A DNA stretch of 64,000 nucleotides from Lachnospiraceae bacterium (GTDB taxonomy: Bacteria > Bacillota > Clostridia > Lachnospirales > Lachnospiraceae), in contig JAILGE010000009.1 of the NCBI GenBank assembly GCA_024697065.1, forward strand, positions 18,977 to 82,976. Direction: 5' to 3'. The number at the start of each line of letters is the position of its first letter. Positions within the stretch are counted from its first letter, which is position 1. The translations under genes and the position numbers were made by a program. The notes below the pieces were generated by a model that did not search any database, was not told the DNA's origin, and was given only the letters and a program-made list of their open reading frames with translations. This document shows, piece after piece, positions 52,531-61,567 of the stretch.

Positions 52531-53277
52531 TCAAACATGAAGCTGTGAGAAGATCTCTCCTATCTTCCCGTGAAAAGCATAATTCGCAATGCTGTCTCTC
52601 GCCGTCTCATCACGGTTTATAAGTACAAGCTTATTGCCTCTGTAGTAATCGACCAATCCTGCCGCAGGATAAACCACAAGCGATGTCCCGCCGATTATGA
52701 GCATATCTGCATTGCTGATGGCCCTTACGGCACCGCTCATCACATCATTATCCAGACCTTCTTCATAAAGGACAACGTCCGGTTTGATATCTCCGCCGCA
52801 GCTGCACTTTGGCACCCCGTTACTGTTAAAGATATCTTCTGCGCTGTAGAGCTTTCCACAGTTTTGGCAATAATTTCTGAGCACGGAGCCGTGAAGTTCA
52901 TATACGTTTTTGCTTCCCGCTGCCTGATGAAGCCCGTCGATATTCTGTGTGACTACCGCAGATAATTTTCCCGCCTTTTCCAGTTCAGCGAGAAATCTGT
53001 GGGCAGCATTGGGCTCGGCTTTGGAAACATCCGCAGTACCTACTACCTTTAGCAGCAGCTTTTCTCTGTAAAATTCGTAAAACTCTTCCTTATGCGATAC
53101 GTAAAAACTGTGAGAGAGCATGGTCTCGGGAGGATATTTAAACTTCTGATGATACAGACCGTCAACGCTTCTGAAGTCCGGGATCCCGCTCTCGGTGGAA
53201 ACTCCCGCCCCGCCGAAGAAAACTATATTGGACGACTCATCAATAAGTTTCTGAAGTACCGCGATATCTTCCATCAT
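52531..53277 (-). CDS. NAD-dependent protein deacylase, Sir2 family
   Basis: 248 residues from the ATG at 53277 (GGAGG, 5 nt; a second ATG follows directly). NAD-binding GGAGVSTESGIPDFRS, TQNIDGLH, catalytic His in YELHGSV, four-cysteine zinc site (CQNCGKLY, CSCGG), GTSLVVYPAAGL and NRDET. It is of ordinary CobB/SrtN type, acting on acyl-lysine. It is first in an operon with the XRE and HD-TGS genes. Confidence 0.93.
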   Translation of the reverse strand: MMEDIAVLQKLIDESSNIVFFGGAGVSTESGIPDFRSVDGLYHQKFKYPPETMLSHSFYVSHKEEFYEFYREKLLLKVVGTADVSKAEPNAAHRFLAELEKAGKLSAVVTQNIDGLHQAAGSKNVYELHGSVLRNYCQNCGKLYSAEDIFNSNGVPKCSCGGDIKPDVVLYEEGLDNDVMSGAVRAISNADMLIIGGTSLVVYPAAGLVDYYRGNKLVLINRDETARDSIANYAFHGKIGEIFSQLHV

Positions 53278-53367
53278 TACATCCTCCTTCCTTATCCTGA
53301 ACCCACTATCCATTCCGCGAATGATCTCAACCTGCTATAAAGCAGCCTCGTTTCGCAGCTCGTATCA

Positions 53368-55125
53368 TCAATCCTCTGCCTTGATCGCTATATGTATCTC
53401 ATCAAGCTGCTTCTGCTCTACAGTCGCAGGTGCACCCATCATGATATCCTGAGCCTGCTTGTTCATAGGGAAAGGAATGATCTCTCTGATGGACTCTTCA
53501 CCTGTAAGCAGCATGACCATTCTGTCTACGCCGGGAGCAATACCTGCGTGAGGCGGTGCACCGTAACAGAATGCATTATACATAGCAGGGAACTTGGCTT
53601 TAACATCATCCTCTCCAAGTCCTACCAGCTTAAATGCCTTGATCATTATCTCCGGATCGTGGTTTCTCACTGCACCGGATGAAAGCTCTACACCGTTGCA
53701 GACCAGATCATACTGGTATGCAAGTACCGTAAGAGGATCAGCGGCATCAAGTGCCTCCGCGCCTCCCTGCGGCATAGAGAACGGATTATGACAGAATTCC
53801 AGTTCTCCTGATTCCTCACCGATCTCATACATGGGGAAGTCTACGATCCAGCAGAATTCATAGCACTCTTTATCAAAATGTCCCTCGGAAGCCTGTCCCA
53901 GCATTCTGCGGAGTACGCCTGCAGTCTTCTGAGCAGCGCCCTTCTTGCCTGCAGCAACGCCGACGAAATCACCGGCCTTAAGGCCGAGTCCTGCGATAAC
54001 CTCATCCTTGATATCCGCAAGGAACTTGGATATTCCTCCTACAAACTCACCGTTTTCATCAAGCCTGAACCAGAAAGCTTTATTTCCGGTCTCAACTTCG
54101 ACATCGGCGCACATCTTATCTATTTCTTTACGTGTAGCTTTATATCCGTCGGTAACAACAGCCTTGATAACAGCATCCTTAAAAGGACCGAATTCTGTCT
54201 TGCCAAGGATATCCGTTGCATCCTGTACCAGAAGATCTATTCGAAGATCAGGTTTGTCGGTTCCGTATTTCTCGAGGCTTTCAAGATAAGGGATCCTCTT
54301 GAAAGGAGCAGCCGATGCACGGCTGTATGTTCCGTATTTTTCAAAAACAGGAGGAAGGACCTTCTCCACGATCTCAAAAACATCTTCCTGACCCGCAAAA
54401 GCCATCTCCATATCAAGCTGATAGAACTCTCCCGGACTTCTGTCGGCTCTCGCATCCTCATCACGGAAGCAGGGTGCTATCTGGAAGTAACGGTCAAATC
54501 CCGATGCCATAAGTATCTGCTTGAACTGCTGAGGTGCCTGGGGAAGCGCATAGAAGTGTCCCGGGAACTTTCTTGAAGGAACGAGATAATCTCTTGCACC
54601 CTCGGGAGATGAACATGTAAGTATGGGCGTCGTGATCTCCACGAAGTTCTCATCATTCATTCTCTGTCTGAGTTCTGTTACAACCTTGCTTCTAAGCAGG
54701 ATCTTGTCCTTTACTTCGGGATTTCTCAGATCGAGATATCTGTATTTAAGTCTGAAATTCTCATCAGCGGATTTGGACTGTCTGATCTCGAAGGGCAGCT
54801 CGTTATAGATACACTTTCCAAGTATCTTCACATCAGTGGGAACCACTTCAATCTCACCTGTAGCAAGCTTATCCGTCTTATTGGAACGCTCTCTTACAAC
54901 GCCCGTAACCTGAATGGTTGACTCTTTATTGATGCCGTCGAGCTTTGCAAGCATTGCCTCATCTTCAAATACTATCTGTGTCACACCGTAGAAATCACGA
55001 AGGATCAGAAATGCAAGGTTCTTGCTGACCTGTCTTAAATTCTCGTACCAGCCTGCAAGAGTGACCGTTTTTCCCGCATCCGATAATCTCAGTTCATCGC
55101 AGGTGTGTGTTCTTGACTGTGCCAT
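53368..55125 (-). CDS. aspS: Aspartyl-tRNA synthetase
   Basis: 585 residues, bacterial type class II synthetase. N-terminal OB-fold, motif 1 and FVEITTPILTCSSPEGARDY, motif 2 (FRDEDARADRSPGEFYQLDMEM), the bacterial GAD insertion (about 300-400) and C-terminal motif 3 (GIAPGVDRMVMLL). It lies 15 bp after the gene at 55141 and shares its promoter. No T-box precedes it. Confidence 0.96.
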   Translation of the reverse strand: MAQSRTHTCDELRLSDAGKTVTLAGWYENLRQVSKNLAFLILRDFYGVTQIVFEDEAMLAKLDGINKESTIQVTGVVRERSNKTDKLATGEIEVVPTDVKILGKCIYNELPFEIRQSKSADENFRLKYRYLDLRNPEVKDKILLRSKVVTELRQRMNDENFVEITTPILTCSSPEGARDYLVPSRKFPGHFYALPQAPQQFKQILMASGFDRYFQIAPCFRDEDARADRSPGEFYQLDMEMAFAGQEDVFEIVEKVLPPVFEKYGTYSRASAAPFKRIPYLESLEKYGTDKPDLRIDLLVQDATDILGKTEFGPFKDAVIKAVVTDGYKATRKEIDKMCADVEVETGNKAFWFRLDENGEFVGGISKFLADIKDEVIAGLGLKAGDFVGVAAGKKGAAQKTAGVLRRMLGQASEGHFDKECYEFCWIVDFPMYEIGEESGELEFCHNPFSMPQGGAEALDAADPLTVLAYQYDLVCNGVELSSGAVRNHDPEIMIKAFKLVGLGEDDVKAKFPAMYNAFCYGAPPHAGIAPGVDRMVMLLTGEESIREIIPFPMNKQAQDIMMGAPATVEQKQLDEIHIAIKAED

Positions 55126-55140
55126 TTTAATTCCTCTTTC

Positions 55141-55623
55141 CTATTTATATTTATTAAAAATATTTTTTCCTTTTTGTTCTTCGATCTTCACGATGATATC
55201 ATCATTCTTCTGATATACCGTGATATCGTCTCCTTCCAAAAACGTTACCAGCCCGCTTTTATTGAAGATCCTCACGCTTCCTCTGAATAAAAACCTCAGC
55301 AGCAGTCCTTCCTTCTCGCTGAAGTCATATTTTTCGGAATCTGTGATCCTTAATATAAATGCGGAATGAATACTTTCACGATCAAGTATATTCCATACTT
55401 TCGCCGTAAGCTCATTATATTTGCCCACAAAAATAAGATATTCATCACCGGGCTCGGTTACGGTGAGCTTTTCCTCAGTCTCCCAATAATGCTTATAAAT
55501 GGCAGTGACCGCAGCTGTTTCCGCATTCCATTTCTCAATTTCCTCACGGCTTAACATCCTGCGCTCGATACGACTGCGAGACATTGGCTTTTTTTCCAAT
55601 GACTTCTCTTTTTCGTCGTTCAT
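55141..55623 (-). CDS. Hypothetical protein co-transcribed with aspS
   Basis: 160 residues, not recognised. The N-terminal 35 residues are highly charged (Lys, Glu, Arg). The centre is alpha/beta with EPGDEYLIFVGKYNEL, and the C-terminus has beta-strand character (GLLLRFLFRGSVRIF, ITVYQKNDDIIVKI). There is no signal peptide. Its ATG lies about 45 bp from a good extended -10 promoter and its stop 15 bp before aspS. Confidence 0.6.
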   Translation of the reverse strand: MNDEKEKSLEKKPMSRSRIERRMLSREEIEKWNAETAAVTAIYKHYWETEEKLTVTEPGDEYLIFVGKYNELTAKVWNILDRESIHSAFILRITDSEKYDFSEKEGLLLRFLFRGSVRIFNKSGLVTFLEGDDITVYQKNDDIIVKIEEQKGKNIFNKYK

Positions 55624-55679
55624 AAGGATTCCCCTCTGTCATTTTCTGATGTAAGTCTAATACGCGAATATAGTAAATA

Positions 55680-55685
55680 ATTATA
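55680..55685 (-). promoter_or_regulatory. Extended -10 promoter of the 55141 gene and aspS
   Basis: Minus strand TGC then TATAAT, a perfect extended -10 about 55 bp upstream of the ATG at 55623. The -35 is not consensus. This is the only clear signal in the gap 55624-55757. Confidence 0.6.
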
Positions 55686-55757
55686 GCACAGTTTTTGCTA
55701 TTCGGAATCTGCTATTTTCCTTTAATATCAAGCTTTTTACCACGACCCGGCACATTT

Positions 55758-56291
55758 TTACTGCCTCTCGGCCAGATCCTGATTTACCATATCAAGATAA
55801 GGGATAAGAAGATCCCTTTTTTTAGGGATTATCCACTTAGGATCGAGTTCATCATACCGGAAGCTCTTCCGGCCTCCGTCCTTTGCTCTTTTCCGGAAAG
55901 GCATCAGATCCGACAGCCTTAGATAATAGTAAATATCCTTCTTCGTATAGCTTATGAGAAAAAAAGCCACACCTTCCTGTCTCTCAAAGTCCTCCATGAA
56001 CTTCACCTGATGATCATGGATATTCTGAAGTGAAAAGGTATCAGTTGCACATTCCTTCGCATCAAAACATATGGGAACCCCCTGGGCTGCCCCGATATAA
56101 TCCACAGTGCTCTTCTGATCAAAATAAGCAAGGGTTATCTGGCTGCTGCCTTTATCCATCTTAATGGGAGTGATCGGGGTAGGTATCTTCTGTACCAAGG
56201 CCAGCGCACCTTCCCTGTATTTTTCATTTGTACGGTTTATCATGTCCTCGAGAACTGAACCGCGTAATCCTCTCGATCCCCAGGTTGCCAT
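55758..56291 (-). CDS. recU: Holliday junction resolvase RecU
   Basis: 177 residues. RGLRGSVLEDMINRTNEKY at the N-terminus, KIPTPITPI (35-43), catalytic STVDYIG (61-67, Asp64) and CFDAKE (75-80, Asp77, Lys79), and NIHDHQVKFMEDFERQEG are the RecU pattern, with Asp in place of the usual Glu at the second acidic site. It cuts four-way junctions during recombination and chromosome segregation. It is usually linked to a penicillin-binding protein gene, which is absent here. Confidence 0.92.
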   Translation of the reverse strand: MATWGSRGLRGSVLEDMINRTNEKYREGALALVQKIPTPITPIKMDKGSSQITLAYFDQKSTVDYIGAAQGVPICFDAKECATDTFSLQNIHDHQVKFMEDFERQEGVAFFLISYTKKDIYYYLRLSDLMPFRKRAKDGGRKSFRYDELDPKWIIPKKRDLLIPYLDMVNQDLAERQ

Positions 56292-56407
56292 TCTTCCTCC
56301 GTTATCACATCACAGCCGGCACTTGCACGTATAACGTGTGCCGCCCGCTTCCGCTCGATTAAAGTTTCTGACATCGGATGCTTTCGCCTGCCGTCTGTAC
56401 GAAAATA

Positions 56408-57502
56408 TTACGATATCTCCAGATACTCTTTAATAGCATCCAAACGCTCACCCGTTTCGTTATAACCCTGCCAGTAAAGAGCGCCTAACTTCTCCATATC
56501 GGATTCGAGCCTGCCGACAGTTACCGGTGTTCCGGGATCCAACACCATTACTCTTCCCGCCGCCGCAAGAGCGTCCAGCTCATCACATTGTCTGTTATAC
56601 ATATCATTACTTTCCAGCGCCGTCCTTAGAAACTCGGGGTACTCATGATAAAGAAGTTCCATAGCCCGCTTTTCTCCTGCTCCCGCAGGTTTCTTACGAT
56701 ACTCTTTTTCCCTGGTCCTTATAACTATTATTTTCTCAAACCCCTGTTCAAGAGCCCAGTCGAAGGGTATCTTGTCTGCACAGCCGCCGTCGAGGTAAGG
56801 TACTCCATCCATAACAGTAGGCCTTGTGACAAGCGGCATTGAAGCCGAAGCCTTTACTGCACGTTTGATGCTTCTGCATTTCCCTCTTTCAAAGAACTCC
56901 GCCTTGCCGGTAAGCATATTGGTTACAACCGCTATAAAACGGTGATCCCTTCGTTTGAACCACTCCATATCAAAGGGTTCGATCTCTTCATAAGTATCAT
57001 AGAGGAAAGAGAAACCCACTATACTCGCTTCTTTTCTAAATGGCTTCAGACCAACATATCTCTTATCATGACGATATCCGAGATTAACCCTGGCGGAACG
57101 GCCTATCTGACCGGAAACATAATTCATTCCGGTAAGAGCTCCGGCGGACACTCCTATAGTACATTCCAGATTGATATCCTCTGTCATCAGTCTGTCCAGG
57201 ACTCCACTGTCATAGGCACCACGGAAGGCTCCTCCTTCCACCACAAGGCATCCCTTTACTATCCTTTCCGAAGCATGTCCGGAGGGAATAGTTGCATATC
57301 CGGAGTATACTTTTCCCGGCTTCATGAGATTATCATCAACTTCGCCGTCCGCAGATGCTTCCACAGCCGCTCTATGCTCCTCGAGGTCTCCGAGTCTGAT
57401 CTCCTTCTTTGCAATTTCTGCCCTGAGCTTATCAATCTCTTTATCTATTTTTTCTAACTTTTCCTCTTTAAGCGAAAGCTTTGATTCTTTTCTGTCTTTC
57501 AT
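56408..57502 (-). CDS. Patatin-like phospholipase with N-terminal coiled coil
   Basis: 364 residues from the ATG at 57502 (AAGGAG, 6 nt); a TTG upstream is in frame. Residues 8-55 form a charged coiled coil (heptads of Lys/Glu/Leu). The patatin domain starts near residue 83: oxyanion GGAFRG (90-95), nucleophile GVSAG (117-121), dyad Asp in YLDGGCADKIP near 225. It belongs to the RssA/YjjU group of acyl hydrolases. The coiled coil is not usual for the family. Isolated gene. Confidence 0.88.
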   Translation of the reverse strand: MKDRKESKLSLKEEKLEKIDKEIDKLRAEIAKKEIRLGDLEEHRAAVEASADGEVDDNLMKPGKVYSGYATIPSGHASERIVKGCLVVEGGAFRGAYDSGVLDRLMTEDINLECTIGVSAGALTGMNYVSGQIGRSARVNLGYRHDKRYVGLKPFRKEASIVGFSFLYDTYEEIEPFDMEWFKRRDHRFIAVVTNMLTGKAEFFERGKCRSIKRAVKASASMPLVTRPTVMDGVPYLDGGCADKIPFDWALEQGFEKIIVIRTREKEYRKKPAGAGEKRAMELLYHEYPEFLRTALESNDMYNRQCDELDALAAAGRVMVLDPGTPVTVGRLESDMEKLGALYWQGYNETGERLDAIKEYLEIS

Positions 57503-57581
57503 AGAATGCTCCTTTATCATAAGGTGCTCCAATAACGGTTTTGCTCTATTCTAACACCCGTAAAGCCTTTTACCAACAGAA

Positions 57582-57613
57582 AAACTCCTCCGATATACAT
57601 ACCGGAGGAGTTT
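57582..57613. terminator. Bidirectional terminator
   Basis: Perfect 11-bp hairpin AAACTCCTCCG / CGGAGGAGTTT with a 10-nt loop; T-rich on the minus strand after the stem. It ends the DUF5610-like gene (stop at 57652). Confidence 0.85.
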
Positions 57614-57651
57614 ATTATGCATCTCTCATTAGTAAAATTATATGATGTATG

Positions 57652-58332
57652 TTACTGAGCCAGGGGATCGACCGCTCCTGCAGCAGCTGCAGTCTTTGCT
57701 GCTTCTTCCTGCTCGTTCTTGTAACGATCGAAGAGACTCTGAACCGCATCATATGTCTTCTTGCTGATGTCGGGAAGCTCACCGCCCCATGCATCCGTAG
57801 CTTTCTTGAAGCCCTTCTCGAATGCTTTGCGCATGTCTTCCATCTTGTCGGGATCTCCGCCGGAAAGTGCCTTGGCAAAATCAAATATCCTCTCGGATGT
57901 CTGCTTTACGCCATAGTAACCATCTTCGGCGATATCCTTTTGCGCCTGTGCCTTTGTTGCGGGATCAACTGTAAGATTCTCAAAGAAATCCTTAAGGTTG
58001 GTTCCGTTTGCGATAGAGAAAGACTTACCCTGTCCGGATATCAGCTGATTAACGATATTCTCAAGCTGTGCCGTACGCGCTTCCGCATCCGCTTTAAGCT
58101 TGGAAATAAGCTGAGGATCCTGCTTGTAAACCTTCTTGTTCGCATTTGCCTGAGTAGCCGCTTCCGTATCCGTATCATGCTCATAGATAACACCGCTGCT
58201 GGCAGCCGTGCTCATCTTTGATACGCTTTCAGTCGATGAAACTTCTGCAGCTGAACTCGTTGTGGCAACCTGTTCATTGTTGGTATAAACATAGCTGCCT
58301 GCTACATTATTCGTAATTCCATTTACGCTCAT
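57652..58332 (-). CDS. DUF5610-like protein
   Basis: 226 residues from the ATG at 58332 (AAGGA, 9 nt; an ATG 9 bp upstream directly abuts the ribosome binding site). The N-terminal third is Ser/Thr/Ala-rich and disordered-looking. The C-terminal part has GYYGVKQTSERIFDFAKALS and DAWGGELPDISKKTYDAV, which resemble the DUF5610 domain of unknown function. No signal peptide and no cysteine. It is transcribed alone from a consensus promoter to its own terminator. Confidence 0.7.
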   Translation of the reverse strand: MSVNGITNNVAGSYVYTNNEQVATTSSAAEVSSTESVSKMSTAASSGVIYEHDTDTEAATQANANKKVYKQDPQLISKLKADAEARTAQLENIVNQLISGQGKSFSIANGTNLKDFFENLTVDPATKAQAQKDIAEDGYYGVKQTSERIFDFAKALSGGDPDKMEDMRKAFEKGFKKATDAWGGELPDISKKTYDAVQSLFDRYKNEQEEAAKTAAAAGAVDPLAQ

Positions 58333-58384
58333 TTTCACCATTCCTTTCTGAATTTTTAATGCAGCAAACGATAGTTACGTCTTT

Positions 58385-58413
58385 ATTGTAACAGATACGA
58401 TTTTTTAATTCAA
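58385..58413 (-). promoter_or_regulatory. Promoter of the DUF5610-like gene
   Basis: Minus strand: -35 TTGAAT (58408-58413), 17-bp spacer, -10 TACAAT (58385-58390), about 50 bp upstream of the start codon. Confidence 0.85.
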
Positions 58414-58494
58414 GTATTACAAAAATACTGCCGGATATCCGTATTCCAATGCACCGATAACTATACCCATCCCGAAAAACGGCCGCTTCCCATA

Positions 58495-60447
58495 TTACAT
58501 TATCACATCTTTATCCTCTGTCCAGCCTGCACAGAGATTACCGTTCGGGTGAAAAACCATCTCATAGATGTAATCCTCATTCTTTACGTAACTGTCCTCA
58601 AGGCACTTTAAGTTTGCACGCTCCGACACCATTGTAAGATCCTTGTACTCATAAATCTCAATGTAATAATAGTGCCCCTGCATATTCATAACACAGGCAA
58701 AATCCTTATCTCCATCGATCTCCTTCCAGAGCGTATTGACAGCAATACGATTGTCTCTTGCGTATGTCTTTTTCTCCTCATTAAGGGCAATATTTTCGTT
58801 AAAGGACATAAGTTCCCTAAACACTACATGGTGACAGTCAAGGGAAAGCACATAGTCCATATATGCCTTCATCATTTCTACGCTGTTGATACCGTTTTTA
58901 GTCAGAATACAATTGAATCTTGTTCTGACTCCCTTAGCCTGCAGTTTACCGATCGCTTCTCTTAATTCCCCGAAATAATCCGCAAAGTGCGGATCTTTAA
59001 ATCTCATAATATCCTGAACCACAGCAGGATCAAAATGCGGTCTTGAGAAATTTACATGAGAGATTCCCGCATCCGCAATGTCATCCACAAGTTCCAGAAT
59101 ATTACTTCCATTTGTAGTTATCACAGTCTTTCTGAACTGATATTTTTTAAGAAGGATGAGAACATCTTTAAACCACGGACAAAGTAACGGTTCCCCGCCC
59201 GTAATGGATACCGACGGATTAAGCGGTCTTATTTTCTCAAGTACGGCATCCAGCTTCGCAATATACTCTTCCTTATTTTTCAGGCTGCGTTTCTCTATAC
59301 AGCCTGTGTTTTCGGTCTTGATCTGTTCAATGCAGAACTTGCAATCTGCATTGCAGTAACTGTCTACGAAAATAGTGAAGTTAAAATTCTTGTATATCTT
59401 CTTGTCGGTTATTCCGCCGGTATCCTCGATCCACTCGTATTCCTCCGGCTCGAATTCACTGTATCCGCAGAGTCTGTCATTATAAAAACCGTGTATCGGA
59501 TACTTTTCAAGAAACGCATCCATGAAACGTTCATCCCGGCAGTTTTTCTCAAAGCAGCCGCCACCCGAATATTCCCCGCAGCCGCTGTAAATAAATCTGC
59601 TTATGTACTTATCAAAGAGCTCCTGCATGCCGTTTTTACAAAGCACCGTAAAATGCTGCCTGTGCATGCACGAATTCACGCAGACAGAACAGTCAGTCTT
59701 TCTGATCGCAGCATTAAGCAAAAGCGTACACGGACACCCTCCGTTCAGGAATAAAAAACTCTGTCCATCCTTCTCTTTTCTGACCCCATTCTCAATCTGC
59801 TTTTTGATTAGCCCCATCTGCTTTTCAAAAGTGTGATGATATTTATCATTTAACTCATCTGAAAGCATAAGCTCTGTGCGTCCCTGCGACACATGTTCAA
59901 GGAAAAGGGCGAAGAGGTCTCTTGCACTCATGCCAAAGCACAGATACTGATATCTTATGCCGTCAAAAAGTTCCATATCCTCCGGGAAATATCTGGTTGT
60001 ATATGCTTTTACTTCGTCAAATATCTTACCTTCTGTTCCGAAATACCTGCATACTAATTCTGTAACAGGTTTTTTAGTCAGAGTAATATTCTCATTAACG
60101 TATTCCTGCGGAAGCTTTGTAGTACTGCCTGCGTACCTGTACGGGATATTCAGTCGGTCTAAGTAAATAACACTGTACTCATTTATTGACGGGCAGAATA
60201 TTACGATCTCATCGCACTCAGGCTCACCTCTGTATCTGGTTATGTCATAATTAATGCCATGTCTGTCAGTGAACTGAATTGTAATATTGTGCTGTTCCTT
60301 AAGCCTGGCGCAGCATATGGCTGCTGCCATAAGATTGTCAGGTTCACGCTCAACAAACATTAATAAACGCTTACCGGGCATTCCGGCTGATACAGCCAGA
60401 CAGCCACCGCCTCTGACCTCTGTTCTTTTATCTTTCCTGGTACTCAT
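58495..60447 (-). CDS. Radical SAM protein with long N-terminal DHH-phosphoesterase-like region
   Basis: 650 residues. Residues 355-650 are a radical SAM enzyme: FVDSYCNADCKFCIEQI with the CxxxCxxC cluster, SITGGEPLLCP, TTNGSN, and a C-terminal MVFHPNGNLCAGW. The last motif is shared with the upstream gene (MIFHTNGNLCGSW) and is not SPASM. Residues 27-330 have the order of a DHH/DHHA1 phosphoesterase (LLMFVEREPDNLMAA, IVIFCPSINEYSVIYLDRLN, later SGGGCFEKNC) but with the metal residues replaced and ten or more cysteines (GGCPC, CSVCVNSC, GCGEYSGGGC); this reading is tentative. The start overlaps the previous gene by 20 bp. Function unknown. Confidence 0.85.
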   Translation of the reverse strand: MSTRKDKRTEVRGGGCLAVSAGMPGKRLLMFVEREPDNLMAAAICCARLKEQHNITIQFTDRHGINYDITRYRGEPECDEIVIFCPSINEYSVIYLDRLNIPYRYAGSTTKLPQEYVNENITLTKKPVTELVCRYFGTEGKIFDEVKAYTTRYFPEDMELFDGIRYQYLCFGMSARDLFALFLEHVSQGRTELMLSDELNDKYHHTFEKQMGLIKKQIENGVRKEKDGQSFLFLNGGCPCTLLLNAAIRKTDCSVCVNSCMHRQHFTVLCKNGMQELFDKYISRFIYSGCGEYSGGGCFEKNCRDERFMDAFLEKYPIHGFYNDRLCGYSEFEPEEYEWIEDTGGITDKKIYKNFNFTIFVDSYCNADCKFCIEQIKTENTGCIEKRSLKNKEEYIAKLDAVLEKIRPLNPSVSITGGEPLLCPWFKDVLILLKKYQFRKTVITTNGSNILELVDDIADAGISHVNFSRPHFDPAVVQDIMRFKDPHFADYFGELREAIGKLQAKGVRTRFNCILTKNGINSVEMMKAYMDYVLSLDCHHVVFRELMSFNENIALNEEKKTYARDNRIAVNTLWKEIDGDKDFACVMNMQGHYYYIEIYEYKDLTMVSERANLKCLEDSYVKNEDYIYEMVFHPNGNLCAGWTEDKDVIM

Positions 60448-61492
60448 CTAAGATTTCTTCTCCTTCAACCCAGCTTCCGCAGAGATTCCCGTTAGTATGA
60501 AAGATCATCTCATATACCGTATCCCTGTGCTTCTCCTTTTCAATATACTGCTGGTTTAGGTTCGCGGACTCACCGGCTACTGTCATGTTGTGATACTTAT
60601 ATATCTCGACATAGTAATAGTAGCCTAATATATTCAAATACGGTTCAAACTCTTTATCATTATCAAGCTGTCCCCAGATATCATTCAGCCTGATCTTATT
60701 GTCAGTACAATACTTTATTTTTTCCAGGTTCACCGCTTTTTTGTCATAGTCCATGAGCTCTCTGAAAATAAAATTGTCGGCACCAAGCTTGCCATGAAAA
60801 TCCAGATATCTTTTCATGCTTTCCACACTTCCTATCCCGTCCTTAAGTAAAAGACAGCTGAGTCTGTGCTTAAGCTCCGTTCCTGCAGTAATATCCAGTA
60901 TTTCCTTTAACATCTGACTATCGCAGTACTCGCTTTCCACCTGATAACGCATGATCTGCCTGTTCACATCATCATCAAAATGTGCACGGCTGATATTCAA
61001 ATGCTGCCATCGTTTTTTCATAAGATGTTCAAGAACGGTTGCATTATCCCTTACCATCAAAAGTCCGCTTCCATTTGTGGTTATAGTTCGCTTTCTGAAA
61101 TCATACCTGTCTACCAGCTCTAAAATATCCGGAAGCACGGGACTTAACGTCGGCTCACCGCCTGTAATTGATACGGACGGATTTAAAGTTCTTACAGCCT
61201 TTAATACGTTTTCTAACCTCTCAAGGTATTTATCCCTGTCCTCAATATGCTTCTTCTCATACAAAAGCTTTCTGTGGCTGTATCTTAATTGAGCCACACA
61301 GAACTTACAGTCAGCGTTACAATAATCATCGACAAAGATGGAAAAATTAAGATTCTTATAAACCCTCCTGTGTCCTGCCTTAAATTCATGATCAACTAAC
61401 TCATATTGATTTATGTCATAGTCAGCCTGTCTTTTAAATCTAAGTTCTTTATTGAATTCCTGCTTTCTCTCAGCGCCAACCTTAACCATCAT
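60428..61492 (-). CDS. Radical SAM protein (homologue of the C-terminal half of the downstream gene)
   Basis: 354 residues. FVDDYCNADCKFCVAQL holds the CxxxCxxC cluster (near residues 58-65); SITGGEPTLSP and TTNGSGLL follow the SAM fold. The C-terminus YYYYVEIYKYHNM and MIFHTNGNLCGSW matches the downstream protein closely, so the two arose by duplication. There are no SPASM cysteines. Two ATGs follow GGAGG (61492 and 61489). A hairpin leader also found upstream of the GT2 gene at 17670 lies directly before it. Confidence 0.87.
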   Translation of the reverse strand: MMVKVGAERKQEFNKELRFKRQADYDINQYELVDHEFKAGHRRVYKNLNFSIFVDDYCNADCKFCVAQLRYSHRKLLYEKKHIEDRDKYLERLENVLKAVRTLNPSVSITGGEPTLSPVLPDILELVDRYDFRKRTITTNGSGLLMVRDNATVLEHLMKKRWQHLNISRAHFDDDVNRQIMRYQVESEYCDSQMLKEILDITAGTELKHRLSCLLLKDGIGSVESMKRYLDFHGKLGADNFIFRELMDYDKKAVNLEKIKYCTDNKIRLNDIWGQLDNDKEFEPYLNILGYYYYVEIYKYHNMTVAGESANLNQQYIEKEKHRDTVYEMIFHTNGNLCGSWVEGEEILDEYQER

Positions 61493-61500
61493 TAAACCTC

Positions 61501-61531
61501 CACGAAGAGAAATCTCGAATGGAATTTCTCT
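61501..61531 (-). promoter_or_regulatory. Leader hairpin fused to Shine-Dalgarno (copy B)
   Basis: Perfect 8-bp stem AGAGAAAT / ATTTCTCT (61524-61531 and 61506-61513, minus-strand sense), followed by TCGTGGAGG. Compared with copy A at 17679-17713, one base pair is changed on both arms, which keeps the pairing. It fills most of the 75-bp gap between two radical SAM cluster genes. No promoter is seen there, so it is probably a translational element. Confidence 0.7.
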
Positions 61532-61567
61532 GAGCCGGAAATTGGTGCGTACGCGCAGCGTTTTCTT

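Noticed and set aside
49828..53313. Known Sir2-based antiphage system such as Thoeris or DSR
   Set aside because: The Sir2 gene is an ordinary CobB-type deacylase with a zinc site, without a fused effector or TIR gene; only a weaker circuit hypothesis is kept in the findings.
53878..54576. Plus-strand open frame of 232 codons
   Set aside because: Antisense to aspS with no ribosome binding site or recognisable domain.
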